From positions 1-6,326 of the forward strand of contig JAGOJE010000057.1 of assembly GCA_017995275.1 (NCBI GenBank): 6,326 nucleotides of DNA, read 5' to 3'. The stretch comes from Rickettsiaceae bacterium. Lineage in GTDB: Bacteria; Pseudomonadota; Alphaproteobacteria; Rickettsiales; Rickettsiaceae. A program made the translations under genes and the position numbers. The notes beneath the pieces were generated by a model that worked only from the letters and a program-made list of their open reading frames with translations, was not told the origin of the DNA and made no database searches. This document shows, one piece after another, positions 1 to 6,326 of the stretch. Each line of letters starts with the position of its first letter. Within the stretch, counting starts at the first letter, position 1.

Positions 1-693
1 TTTAGCCCGCGGTTTAGTCATATAATATTTTCTATCTTCATCAGTGAATTTTTCTATAGAGTATCTTAGCATCGTGCGCGGCATGTGCTGAGTATTTTCG
101 TCCAGGAAAAGCTTTAACTGTGGAGCGTCAACTTTTCCTGCCTCTCTTAGCATCCATCCAGTTGCCTTATGTATGAGGTCTTCTTTGTCTTGAAATAGCA
201 TTTTGGCTATTTCGAATGTGTAGTTTAGTTTTTTACATTTGGCTATAAAAAACCATGTTGATACTATTGCTATTCTCCTCTCCCATAGATTTTTTGATTT
301 TGCTAGGTCTAATAAATAGCTTTTGTCTTTTTTATCTGCAAAATAGGCTCCAACAATAGGCCTAGCAGAAAGATCAACCAAATTCCAATTATTAACATAG
401 TGGATATTATCTATATAAAAATTATATATTTTTTCTGGATCTTTATTATACAATTTCACCAGTACTAAAAGTGCGAATAATCTCTCCTCGTTAAATTCAG
501 AAGATATAAGTGTTTGTATTTCTTCTAGTGAAAGTGATTTATAGTAAGTATTCACGATTTTTCTTACTGCTGGAACTTTAACCCCAAGAAATTTATCGTG
601 ACTGCCATAAGATCCTGCTCCTGTTTTAAAAAACATTGTGCGTTTTTCTTGCGGGATAGATGCAGCATTAATTAGTAGAGTTCTTATATTCAT
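1..693 (-). CDS. AlkD-like HEAT-repeat DNA alkylation repair protein (3' end cut by window edge)
   Basis: The reading frame is open from an ATG at 693 to the left edge, giving 231 residues with no stop reached. The family is usually about 220-240 residues, so only the last few codons should be missing. Seen: an N-terminal FFKTGAGSYG block (21-30), NNWNLVDLSA (101-110), LWERRIAIVSTW (136-147), DLIHKATGWMLREAGK (172-187) and MPRTMLRYSIEKF (204-216). These are signature blocks of the AlkD/COG4912 family, whose HEAT-like repeats bind DNA and, in Bacillus AlkD, release N3- and N7-alkylpurines without base flipping. W103, D107, R140 and W180 sit where the Bacillus enzyme has its key Trp, Asp, Arg and Trp; this alignment is from memory. 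Some family branches bind DNA without glycosylase activity, so catalysis is inferred. The start lies 26 bp inside the end of ogt. The downstream in-frame ATG (residue 20) would cut into the conserved N-terminus. No Shine-Dalgarno motif is visible, which suggests coupling to ogt translation. Confidence 0.92.
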   Translation of the reverse strand, partial: MNIRTLLINAASIPQEKRTMFFKTGAGSYGSHDKFLGVKVPAVRKIVNTYYKSLSLEEIQTLISSEFNEERLFALLVLVKLYNKDPEKIYNFYIDNIHYVNNWNLVDLSARPIVGAYFADKKDKSYLLDLAKSKNLWERRIAIVSTWFFIAKCKKLNYTFEIAKMLFQDKEDLIHKATGWMLREAGKVDAPQLKLFLDENTQHMPRTMLRYSIEKFTDEDRKYYMTKPRAK

Positions 694-1144
694 GTTCTAA
701 CAACCATTGTTTACGATTCGTTCCACCTGCGTATCCACCTAAATTACCATTATTTCTGATGACTCTGTGACATGGCGCTATTATTGCTATTTTGTTTTTC
801 CCATTAGCATTTGCTACTGCTCTGAAAGAACTTTTACATCCAATGAATTCGGATTGCTCTTTATAACTGATGGTCTTACCATATGGAATAGTTAGCAATC
901 CATGCCACACTTTGTTTTGGAATGTAGTTCCATCGACGAGAGTTTTTATAGTGAAATTTTTTAAATTTCCAGAAAAATATTGTTCGAGTTCTTCTTTCAG
1001 TTTTTGTGATGTAACAGAAGTTTGTTGTATATATTCTGGAGATTTGTATATAGAGTCTACAAAGTTTAAAAAACAAAGCCTTTCATTATCAAATAGAGCA
1101 AGCATTTCGCCCAAGGGGGTATATATTTTTTCTCCAATTAGCAT
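668..1144 (-). CDS. ogt: Methylated-DNA--protein-cysteine S-methyltransferase
   Basis: This 158-residue protein is a complete single-domain O6-alkylguanine-DNA alkyltransferase, within the usual 150-180 residue range. It repairs O6-methylguanine and O4-methylthymine by a suicide transfer of the alkyl group onto its own cysteine. Seen: the active-site motif APCHRVIR with nucleophile C125 and H126, followed by GGYAGGTNRKQWLLEHE (136-152). Before it is FRAVANANGKN, whose R108 fits the arginine finger of the helix-turn-helix and whose N114 fits the conserved active-site Asn. The N-terminal half (1-70) is the divergent ribonuclease-like domain. No Ada-type zinc/AraC domain is present, so this is the constitutive Ogt type rather than the adaptive-response regulator. 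It starts 3 bp after the xseA stop, with a good ribosome binding site inside the xseA tail, and its last codons overlap the AlkD-like gene. The symbol could equally be given as mgt or adaB. Confidence 0.96.
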   Translation of the reverse strand: MLIGEKIYTPLGEMLALFDNERLCFLNFVDSIYKSPEYIQQTSVTSQKLKEELEQYFSGNLKNFTIKTLVDGTTFQNKVWHGLLTIPYGKTISYKEQSEFIGCKSSFRAVANANGKNKIAIIAPCHRVIRNNGNLGGYAGGTNRKQWLLEHEYKNSTN

Positions 1145-1147
1145 AAA

Positions 1148-2503
1148 CTACCTTTTTACTGATGATGTGACAGTTAGGCTTAATTCACCATCTTTCATTT
1201 CTGCGGTCAAATTTTCACCAATATTAGTGGTAGTTGTAGAGGAAATGATTTTGCCGGATGTGGACCTAATTACGGAAAATCCTCTAGATATTACATTTTT
1301 ATAATCCAAACTTGAGAGAAGGCTACTGCACATTGTAAGCCTATGAACGAAGTTATCCAATATATCTTTTGCTTTTTTATTGAGGTTATCCGATACCATT
1401 TGCAAATGATTATATTTAAATGGCAGCATTTTTGCCGGGTTCAAAAACTCTATTCGATATTGTGACAATTGAATTTTTTTCAGATTTAAAAATTTCTTGG
1501 GAAGTTCGTAAAAGCTAAATATCAGATTATCAAGATTTTGCTGACTCCTTGTGATTATATTATAAGGTTTTGCAATTATTGTAGAATGGGCTGATATTAA
1601 ATCCCGAAGATAACGAATTCTTGCAGTGACATTTTTATGAATTCTATCAAAATAACTAGAGAGAGTGTGCTTTATATCTGCAATGACTGGAGTAGCAAAT
1701 TCAGCGGCTGCTGTTGGAGTTGGCGCTCGCATATCTGCAGCAAAATCCGTGAGTGTAAAGTCCGTCTCGTGACCTATTGCCGATATTACTGGGATAGTAG
1801 ACGCAGCGACTGCTCTTACTACTATCTCTTCATTAAAAGCCCATAAATCTTCTATGGAGCCGCCTCCGCGGGCCACTATTATTACATCTGGTTTTGCTAA
1901 TGGTTCCATATTATTGAAACCATACATAGCTTTTGAAACTTCATCAGCGGCTGTTTCTCCTTGTACAGATACTGGCCATATTAGAAGTTTTACAGGGCAT
2001 CTGTCGGAGATTCTGTGAATCATATCTTTTATCACTGCGCCTGTAATAGATGTAATTATACCTATAGTTCTTGGAAAAAATGGAATGGGTTTCTTTCTTG
2101 ATAGATCAAATAGGCCTTCTGATTGAAGCTTTGCTTTCCTTGCTGCTAATATCTGCATTAAAGCCCCAGCACCTGCTGGCTCTATATGTTCAACGCTCAG
2201 CTGATATTTAGACTGGCCAGCGTAAGTAGTCACTCTTCCTGTTGCTATTACTTCTAGACCTTCATCTGGTTTTGCTGGCATTTTGGACAATACATGGCGC
2301 CAGCATGTTGCTGCAATTACTGCATTTTCGTCTTTTAAATTGAAATATCCATGTCCAGATGCCGCTATTTTTAATCCTGATATTTCCCCTCTGATTCTAA
2401 CATAGCCGAATTGCCTTTCAATAATGGTCTTTATTTGGCCAGAAATTTCAGTTACGCTATATTCTTTTAGCTCAGATTGAGAAAAACTAACTACATTATT
2501 CAT
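1148..2503 (-). CDS. xseA: Exodeoxyribonuclease VII large subunit
   Basis: This is the catalytic large subunit of exonuclease VII, a cytoplasmic single-strand DNA nuclease that works from both ends and needs the small subunit XseB, which is not in this window. At 451 residues it is complete and in the normal range. Domains in order: an N-terminal OB-fold (about 15-110, with YSVTEISGQIK and GHGYFNLKDE); the catalytic core (about 130-275), with TSITGAVIKDMIHRISDR (151-168), ARGGGSIEDLWAFNEE (211-226) and SAIGHETDFTLTDFAADMRAPTPTAAAE (241-268); a long helical region (about 275-395) that carries small subunits; and the C-terminal SLDYKNVISRGFSVIR segment (398-413). The ATG at 2503 lies 14 residues before the first conserved block. 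No Shine-Dalgarno motif precedes it. It is the first gene of the minus-strand repair operon and diverges from lptD. Confidence 0.97.
   Translation of the reverse strand: MNNVVSFSQSELKEYSVTEISGQIKTIIERQFGYVRIRGEISGLKIAASGHGYFNLKDENAVIAATCWRHVLSKMPAKPDEGLEVIATGRVTTYAGQSKYQLSVEHIEPAGAGALMQILAARKAKLQSEGLFDLSRKKPIPFFPRTIGIITSITGAVIKDMIHRISDRCPVKLLIWPVSVQGETAADEVSKAMYGFNNMEPLAKPDVIIVARGGGSIEDLWAFNEEIVVRAVAASTIPVISAIGHETDFTLTDFAADMRAPTPTAAAEFATPVIADIKHTLSSYFDRIHKNVTARIRYLRDLISAHSTIIAKPYNIITRSQQNLDNLIFSFYELPKKFLNLKKIQLSQYRIEFLNPAKMLPFKYNHLQMVSDNLNKKAKDILDNFVHRLTMCSSLLSSLDYKNVISRGFSVIRSTSGKIISSTTTTNIGENLTAEMKDGELSLTVTSSVKR
1151..1157 (-). promoter_or_regulatory. Ribosome binding site of ogt, inside the end of xseA
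   Basis: On the minus strand the last codons of xseA (Lys-Arg-stop) read AAAAGGTAG, which gives an AAAAAGG purine run 6 bases before the ogt ATG. It is the clearest Shine-Dalgarno match in this block. Because it lies over the xseA terminal codons, ogt translation is probably coupled to xseA. Confidence 0.6.
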
Positions 2504-2580
2504 GTTACTACAATTAATATGTTTTGAAAGTTTGAATTTTAATGTATTTTTATTGTGATAGAAAAATAAGGTTATATCAA
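2504..2580. promoter_or_regulatory. Divergent xseA / lptD intergenic region with putative promoters
   Basis: This is the only intergenic space large enough for promoters, and both operons start from it. On the minus strand, a TATTAA (2514-2519) lies 17 bp from a TTAAAA (2537-2542). This is a weak but correctly spaced -10/-35 pair for xseA, which would put transcription start only a few bases before the xseA ATG. On the plus strand, TTGAAA (2524-2529) with TATTTT (2545-2550) is a candidate for lptD, though its 15-bp spacer is short. The region is very AT-rich, so such matches are expected by chance. I see no operator palindrome. That promoters are here is fairly safe; the exact boxes are not. 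Confidence 0.4.
2567..2571 (+). promoter_or_regulatory. Ribosome binding site deciding the lptD start
   Basis: TAAGG lies 9 bases before the ATG at 2581. The upstream in-frame ATG at 2542 has no comparable motif and would add 13 charged or aromatic residues ahead of a normal signal peptide. This site therefore favours 2581 as the true start. Confidence 0.55.
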
Positions 2581-4725
2581 ATGCGATTTTTGCGCAACTT
2601 AATTATTAGATTGCTAACAGCCTGCGCTTTAGTCGCTGGAAGTTATGTCTTCGCTGAAGTGTCGCAGGATAATTTCTTGTCAGCAGATACTATTAAATAT
2701 GATAATCAAACTAATAGAATAAATGCTAGTGGGCATGTCAATATACTAAACAATGGCTATGTAATAAGAGCAAATAGCGTTACTTATGATATATCAAGTG
2801 GCGAATTATGGGCAAATGGAGGGGTTAGAGTAAAGTCTATAATCAAATCCTCTAATAAAAAGAAGTTTCAAATGGATGGAGATAGCGTATATTTCAAAGA
2901 CAAAATGAAAAAGGGGATAATAAGAAATTTTGTCCTTTATTTTGGAGATAACTCTATAATAGCCTCAAGGCTTGCAGAAAGAAGTGATGAGAATCATAGT
3001 AGGTTAGAAAAATCTAAATATACGGCATGTTCTATATGCAATAATAGACATCCTATATGGGAAATATCAGCAAAAAAAACGAATATAGACCTCGAAAAGG
3101 AAAAAGTCACATATGAAAATGCTTTCTTCCAAATATATGGTGTACCTGTATTTTATACGCCATATTTTGCTCATCCTACGCCTAAAGCAAAACCACAATC
3201 AGGTATTCTTATTCCTAATAAGAAAAAAGCTGGTATCGGCCTACCAATATATTATAGAGCAAAAGACAATTTAGATTTTACATTAACTCCAAGATTTAAT
3301 AAATCAACTATAGTTACTGAGTTAGAGACTCGTTATTTGACGGAAAGAGGGAAATATAACCTAATGGGTAGCTATGCTAAATCAAAAGTAACAAAAACCT
3401 TGAAAGATGGAACAAAAAAAACTGGAAAATATCATCGTTATTTTGTGAGTGGACAAGGGGTTGTTTCAGAAAATGGATATAGCTATCAGATAGATGCCAA
3501 CAGGGTTTCAGACAAGGCTTATTTGAAGGAATTCTATAATAGAAATGATAATATGCTAAAATCAAGCCTATATGTAGAAAAGGTTGATAGAACTAACTTT
3601 GTTACGGGAGAAGCGATTAGTTTTCAGGGTCTTAAGGCAGAAGATTCAAGGTCAACAGATCCATTTGTTTTGCCAGAGATACGCGTAAAACACGTAGCAC
3701 CTATTGTCAATGAGGACACAACTTTAACGCTTGAAAATAATGCTATAAGTTTTGGTAGAGGTGCTAATTATAATGCAGCAAGGAATTCCTTTTCTGCATT
3801 GCTGTATCATAAATATACTACTGATAATGGGCAAATAATAAATGTGTCAGGATATGATAGAATTGATATGTACCATATTGACTCCTCTAAAACAACAAAT
3901 CAACCAGATCAGAATAAAACTTTGATGAGGAATATTCCTGAAGTGCATGTTGGGTGGAGATATCCTCTTGCTAGAATGAACTCGCTTGGTGGGCATACTT
4001 TAATAGAACCAAGGGCTTTACTTGTTGTCGGGCAGGGAGATTTTAGGAAGAATAATAAATATAATTACATAGATTCTGTAAATTATAACATGAGGGAGGA
4101 TAATTTATTTTCTTCTAATAGAAACTCAGGCATAGATTTTCATGAATATGGAAGAAGGGTTAGTTATGGCATAAGTGCTACTCATAACACCAAAGAAAAT
4201 TGTACTTTGAAAGCCTTTTTAGGGAGTTTGAATTATCTTAACAAGCCAGCTCCTAGAGATACAAGATTTTTAATAAAGACTTCTATAAATTTTGATGGAA
4301 TGGTTGAGATATATCAAAATAGTACTATTAGCAATAGGGATTTTAATCCAATTAGGCGTGAATTTGGAACATGGTACGATAATGGAAAATTTTATGCTGG
4401 TGCAACTCTTATCGATATAAATCTGCAAAAAGCTTATTATGGTACGACAAATCGAGATGATGTTACTGAAGATATTAAGCAATTAAGCCTTGATACTAAA
4501 TATAAAATAAACGAAAGGTGGCGAGTTGGCTTTGATACAACGCTTGATGTCAGATCTGATAAGAAGTTTTCACTAATATCCCGTAATATAAGAGTGACAT
4601 ATAATTGGGATTGTGTTAGTATGTCACTGCGTTTTGGTAGAAGTTATACATCTGATCCAAAGCGTGGTATTTATAAAACAAACACTAGAGAAGTTGCTCT
4701 GAGTTTGAAAACTATAGATTTCTAG
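2581..4725 (+). CDS. lptD: LPS-assembly protein LptD (outer-membrane LPS translocon)
   Basis: LptD is the outer-membrane barrel that, with lipoprotein LptE, inserts lipopolysaccharide into the outer leaflet. The chosen start gives 714 residues, somewhat shorter than the 784 of E. coli but normal for Alphaproteobacteria. Seen: a signal peptide MRFLRNLIIRLLTACALVAG with probable cleavage after VFA (residue 25); an OstA/LptA-like periplasmic domain (about 30-115, starting ADTIKYD); the hallmark segment TACSIC...HPIWEISA (148-164) and YGVPVFYTPYFAHP (186-199), followed by SGILIPN (207-213); then a long beta-barrel region ending in phenylalanine, as outer-membrane barrels usually do. Cysteines in the mature chain are C150, C153, C541 and C678; the last lies in a NWDC strand near the C-terminus, where the family keeps a disulfide cysteine. 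An in-frame ATG at 2542 (727 residues) is less likely. It is the first gene of the lptD-surA-rsmA run, 24 bp before the SurA-like gene. Confidence 0.95.
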   Translation: MRFLRNLIIRLLTACALVAGSYVFAEVSQDNFLSADTIKYDNQTNRINASGHVNILNNGYVIRANSVTYDISSGELWANGGVRVKSIIKSSNKKKFQMDGDSVYFKDKMKKGIIRNFVLYFGDNSIIASRLAERSDENHSRLEKSKYTACSICNNRHPIWEISAKKTNIDLEKEKVTYENAFFQIYGVPVFYTPYFAHPTPKAKPQSGILIPNKKKAGIGLPIYYRAKDNLDFTLTPRFNKSTIVTELETRYLTERGKYNLMGSYAKSKVTKTLKDGTKKTGKYHRYFVSGQGVVSENGYSYQIDANRVSDKAYLKEFYNRNDNMLKSSLYVEKVDRTNFVTGEAISFQGLKAEDSRSTDPFVLPEIRVKHVAPIVNEDTTLTLENNAISFGRGANYNAARNSFSALLYHKYTTDNGQIINVSGYDRIDMYHIDSSKTTNQPDQNKTLMRNIPEVHVGWRYPLARMNSLGGHTLIEPRALLVVGQGDFRKNNKYNYIDSVNYNMREDNLFSSNRNSGIDFHEYGRRVSYGISATHNTKENCTLKAFLGSLNYLNKPAPRDTRFLIKTSINFDGMVEIYQNSTISNRDFNPIRREFGTWYDNGKFYAGATLIDINLQKAYYGTTNRDDVTEDIKQLSLDTKYKINERWRVGFDTTLDVRSDKKFSLISRNIRVTYNWDCVSMSLRFGRSYTSDPKRGIYKTNTREVALSLKTIDF

Positions 4726-4749
4726 TGTCACAGAATTACGGTATTTTGC

Positions 4750-5634
4750 ATGAAAAATTATATAATAGCTGCCCTGTTATTTATTTCTATCCCATTTGGG
4801 TCATTTGCGTCTGAGAAGATTGTTGCAATAGTCAATAATTCTCCAATTACGCTTCAGGAATTAAATGATCGTAAAATGCTTATAGCCTTTATCTCTCATA
4901 TAGATGCGAGCAATCCAGCTGAGAGTCAAAAGCTTCAGAAAACTGCTATGGATAGTCTTATAGATGAAGAATTGCTCAATCAGCAAAAGGAAAACTTTGG
5001 CCTCGAGATTGCCGAGTCAGATATAGATAATGGTGTTAGGAATATAGAAAAGCAGAATAATATGCCTGATGGTGGTCTTGCTACTTTACTTTCTAAAAAT
5101 GGAATTAATATTTCAAGCTTTAGAAAGAAAATAGCTTCAGACTTATTGAAATATAAAATAATGGCTGAAGTTATTACTCCAGATGTAAAAATTACATCTT
5201 CTCAGCTGGAGTCTGTAATATTGAGTCAGAATTACAAAGATGCGTCTGTCGTATTAAAAATTCTTACTTCTAAAGATTCAAGCTCTGCTAGCCATAAGGA
5301 AATGAGAACCTTATCGAAGAGAATCAGGGGATGTGATCTTTCTGGCGTTAAATACGACTCTTTCGCAACTTTAGAAGATGTAGATACTAAATTTAGCAAG
5401 CTTGATCCTAAAATAAAAACTACTGTTATTAATTTACCAGTAGGGAAGTGTAGTAGCGTATTGATGCTTGACGATCGTTTCAAGATATTGGTCTTATGTT
5501 CCAAAAAAATGGATGCTTTTAACCAAAAAGAGGGGGACTATTTGTCTAACGTTCTCATCAACAAAAAAGTTGCTATAAAGCTAAAGAAATACCAAATTGA
5601 GCTTCGTCAGAGGGCTTATATAAAAATTTTGTAG
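4750..5634 (+). CDS. surA: SurA-like periplasmic chaperone with degenerate parvulin domain
   Basis: SurA escorts unfolded outer-membrane proteins through the periplasm to the barrel-assembly machinery. This protein has 294 residues against about 430 in E. coli, consistent with one rather than two parvulin domains. Seen: signal peptide MKNYIIAALLFISIPFGSFA with likely cleavage before SEK; a SurA N-terminal helical domain (about 21-150) opening with KIVAIVNNSPITLQELNDRKML (23-44); a region at about 165-255 in the parvulin position; and a C-terminal helix ending LRQRAYIKIL (285-294) that packs on the N-domain in this family. The parvulin signatures (a GGDLGW-type motif and the usual His pair) are not recognisable, so isomerase activity is doubtful and a chaperone role is inferred. 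Three cysteines (195, 234, 250) lie in this region. The gene sits between lptD and rsmA, the classic place of surA, which supports the call. The ribosome binding site is weak. Confidence 0.85.
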   Translation: MKNYIIAALLFISIPFGSFASEKIVAIVNNSPITLQELNDRKMLIAFISHIDASNPAESQKLQKTAMDSLIDEELLNQQKENFGLEIAESDIDNGVRNIEKQNNMPDGGLATLLSKNGINISSFRKKIASDLLKYKIMAEVITPDVKITSSQLESVILSQNYKDASVVLKILTSKDSSSASHKEMRTLSKRIRGCDLSGVKYDSFATLEDVDTKFSKLDPKIKTTVINLPVGKCSSVLMLDDRFKILVLCSKKMDAFNQKEGDYLSNVLINKKVAIKLKKYQIELRQRAYIKIL

Positions 5635-5636
5635 GA
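5633..5636 (+). promoter_or_regulatory. Short-spaced ribosome binding site of rsmA over the surA stop
   Basis: AGGA overlaps the surA TAG stop (5632-5634) and lies only 3 bases before the rsmA ATG at 5640, closer than usual. Ribosomes ending surA would be next to the rsmA start, so translational coupling is likely. Confidence 0.35.
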
Positions 5637-5639
5637 TTC

Positions 5640-6326
5640 ATGAATTTACCATCTATAGCTTCGCACGCTAAAGCTCATGGCATTACTCCTCAAAAGAAGC
5701 TTGGTCAGAATTTCATTTTTGATTCTAGCTTATGTGATAAAATTGTTTCCAGGACTCATTCTATCAGAGGAAGAGAGGTTCTAGAAATTGGGCCTGGCCC
5801 TGGCGGGTTAACAAGATCTATATTATCACAAAATCCTTCAAAACTGACTGTGATAGAAAAGGACGAAAGGTGTATTGCACTACTTTTGGATTTACAAAAA
5901 TATTATCCAAATCTACATGTAATATCTGGGGATGCGCTTGAAATAGGTGTAAGGGATATTACAGACTCTAGAATTACGATAATTTCTAACTTGCCATATA
6001 ATGTTGGTACTGAACTTGTATTTAGATGGTTAGATACTCCGAATCTAATAGATTCTATGACTTTAATGTTACAAAAGGAAGTTGTTGATAGAATTTGCGC
6101 AAAACATTCAACCAAGGCATATGGAAAATTATCAGTGATGTGTCAAAATCTAGCGGAGGTATCTAAGGAGTTTGATGTGTCACCAAAAGCCTTTTACCCC
6201 CCACCTAAAGTACATTCTAGTATTGTAACTATAATTCCTAAAAAACCATTATTAGATAGCGAGTTAATAACAAATTTGCGAGCTATATCTCACAAAGCTT
6301 TCATGATGCGTAGAAAGATGGTAAAA
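5640..6326 (+). CDS. rsmA: 16S rRNA (A1518/A1519-N6)-dimethyltransferase RsmA/KsgA (3' end cut by window edge)
   Basis: RsmA dimethylates two adjacent adenosines in the 3'-terminal hairpin of 16S rRNA late in 30S assembly, using S-adenosylmethionine. The open frame gives 229 residues up to the right edge with no stop; the family usually has about 260-280, so some 30-50 C-terminal residues are missing. Seen: KKLGQNFIFD (19-28); SAM-binding motif I VLEIGPGPGGLTRSIL (47-62); acidic motif II VIEKDERC (71-78); GDAL (97-100); catalytic motif IV SNLPYNVGTEL (116-126); MLQKEVVDRI (143-152); FYPPPKVHSSIV (185-196); and the C-terminal AFMMRRKMVK (220-229), matching the conserved AF..RRK segment. The ATG at 5640 is 5 bp after the surA stop and leaves a normal N-terminus. 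In many Proteobacteria pdxA lies between surA and rsmA; it is absent here. Confidence 0.96.
   Translation, partial: MNLPSIASHAKAHGITPQKKLGQNFIFDSSLCDKIVSRTHSIRGREVLEIGPGPGGLTRSILSQNPSKLTVIEKDERCIALLLDLQKYYPNLHVISGDALEIGVRDITDSRITIISNLPYNVGTELVFRWLDTPNLIDSMTLMLQKEVVDRICAKHSTKAYGKLSVMCQNLAEVSKEFDVSPKAFYPPPKVHSSIVTIIPKKPLLDSELITNLRAISHKAFMMRRKMVK

Noticed and set aside
876..1076. 66-codon minus-strand frame inside ogt
   Set aside because: It is an alternate frame of ogt on the same strand with no recognisable domain; ogt itself is intact, so it is not a frameshift remnant.
870..1304. Open frame of 144 codons on the plus strand, antisense to ogt and the end of xseA
   Set aside because: It lies wholly opposite two well-supported genes, shows no recognisable motif, and its composition looks like a reverse-complement shadow.
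1637..1846. 69-codon plus-strand frame opposite xseA
   Set aside because: It is antisense to the conserved catalytic core of xseA, and its Ser/Trp/Cys-rich translation has no family resemblance.
3377..3565. 62-codon minus-strand frame opposite lptD
   Set aside because: It is a shadow of lptD, with low-complexity hydrophobic and aromatic residues arising from AT-rich codons.
4270..4482. 70-codon minus-strand frame opposite lptD
   Set aside because: It is a shadow of the lptD barrel region with no motif or clear ribosome binding site.
4726..4749. Possible terminator or promoter between lptD and surA
   Set aside because: The 24-bp gap has no stem-loop with a T-run and no convincing promoter boxes; the genes look co-transcribed.
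5232..5504. 90-codon minus-strand frame opposite surA
   Set aside because: It is antisense to surA, without recognisable features, and surA reads intact.
5903..6115. 70-codon minus-strand frame opposite rsmA
   Set aside because: It is antisense to the motif IV region of rsmA, which is plainly the coding strand.

Overview
The window is a compact, AT-rich stretch of bacterial chromosome with two divergent gene blocks around a 77-bp intergenic region (2504-2580). It reads as an Alphaproteobacterium. The lptD-surA-rsmA order is the alphaproteobacterial/proteobacterial outer-membrane-biogenesis cluster. The low GC, tight packing and absence of pdxA from its usual place between surA and rsmA suggest a reduced, probably host-associated lineage of the Rickettsiales/Holosporales kind. 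The taxon below class level is inference. LptD implies that the organism makes lipopolysaccharide, which argues against LPS-less groups such as Wolbachia, Anaplasma or Orientia.

Left block, minus strand, read right to left: xseA (exonuclease VII large subunit), ogt (O6-alkylguanine-DNA alkyltransferase) and an AlkD-type HEAT-repeat DNA alkylation repair gene that runs to the left window edge. The genes are separated by 3 bp and then overlap by 26 bp, so they look like one transcription unit devoted to DNA repair. Two of its three members belong to families for different alkylation lesions: direct reversal of O6-alkylguanine and excision of N-alkylpurines.

Right block, plus strand: lptD (outer-membrane LPS translocon barrel), a SurA-like periplasmic chaperone with a degenerate parvulin region, and rsmA (16S rRNA dimethyladenosine transferase), cut by the right window edge. 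SurA-type chaperones assist folding of outer-membrane barrels, with LptD a known client in E. coli, so the first two genes make functional sense together. rsmA is linked by conserved gene order rather than by function.

All DNA outside the 77-bp divergent region and gaps of 3, 24 and 5 bp is coding. I saw no RNA gene, mobile element, CRISPR array or convincing terminator. No new system is evident. The most notable points are the alkylation-repair operon, the missing pdxA, and the degenerate SurA catalytic region.
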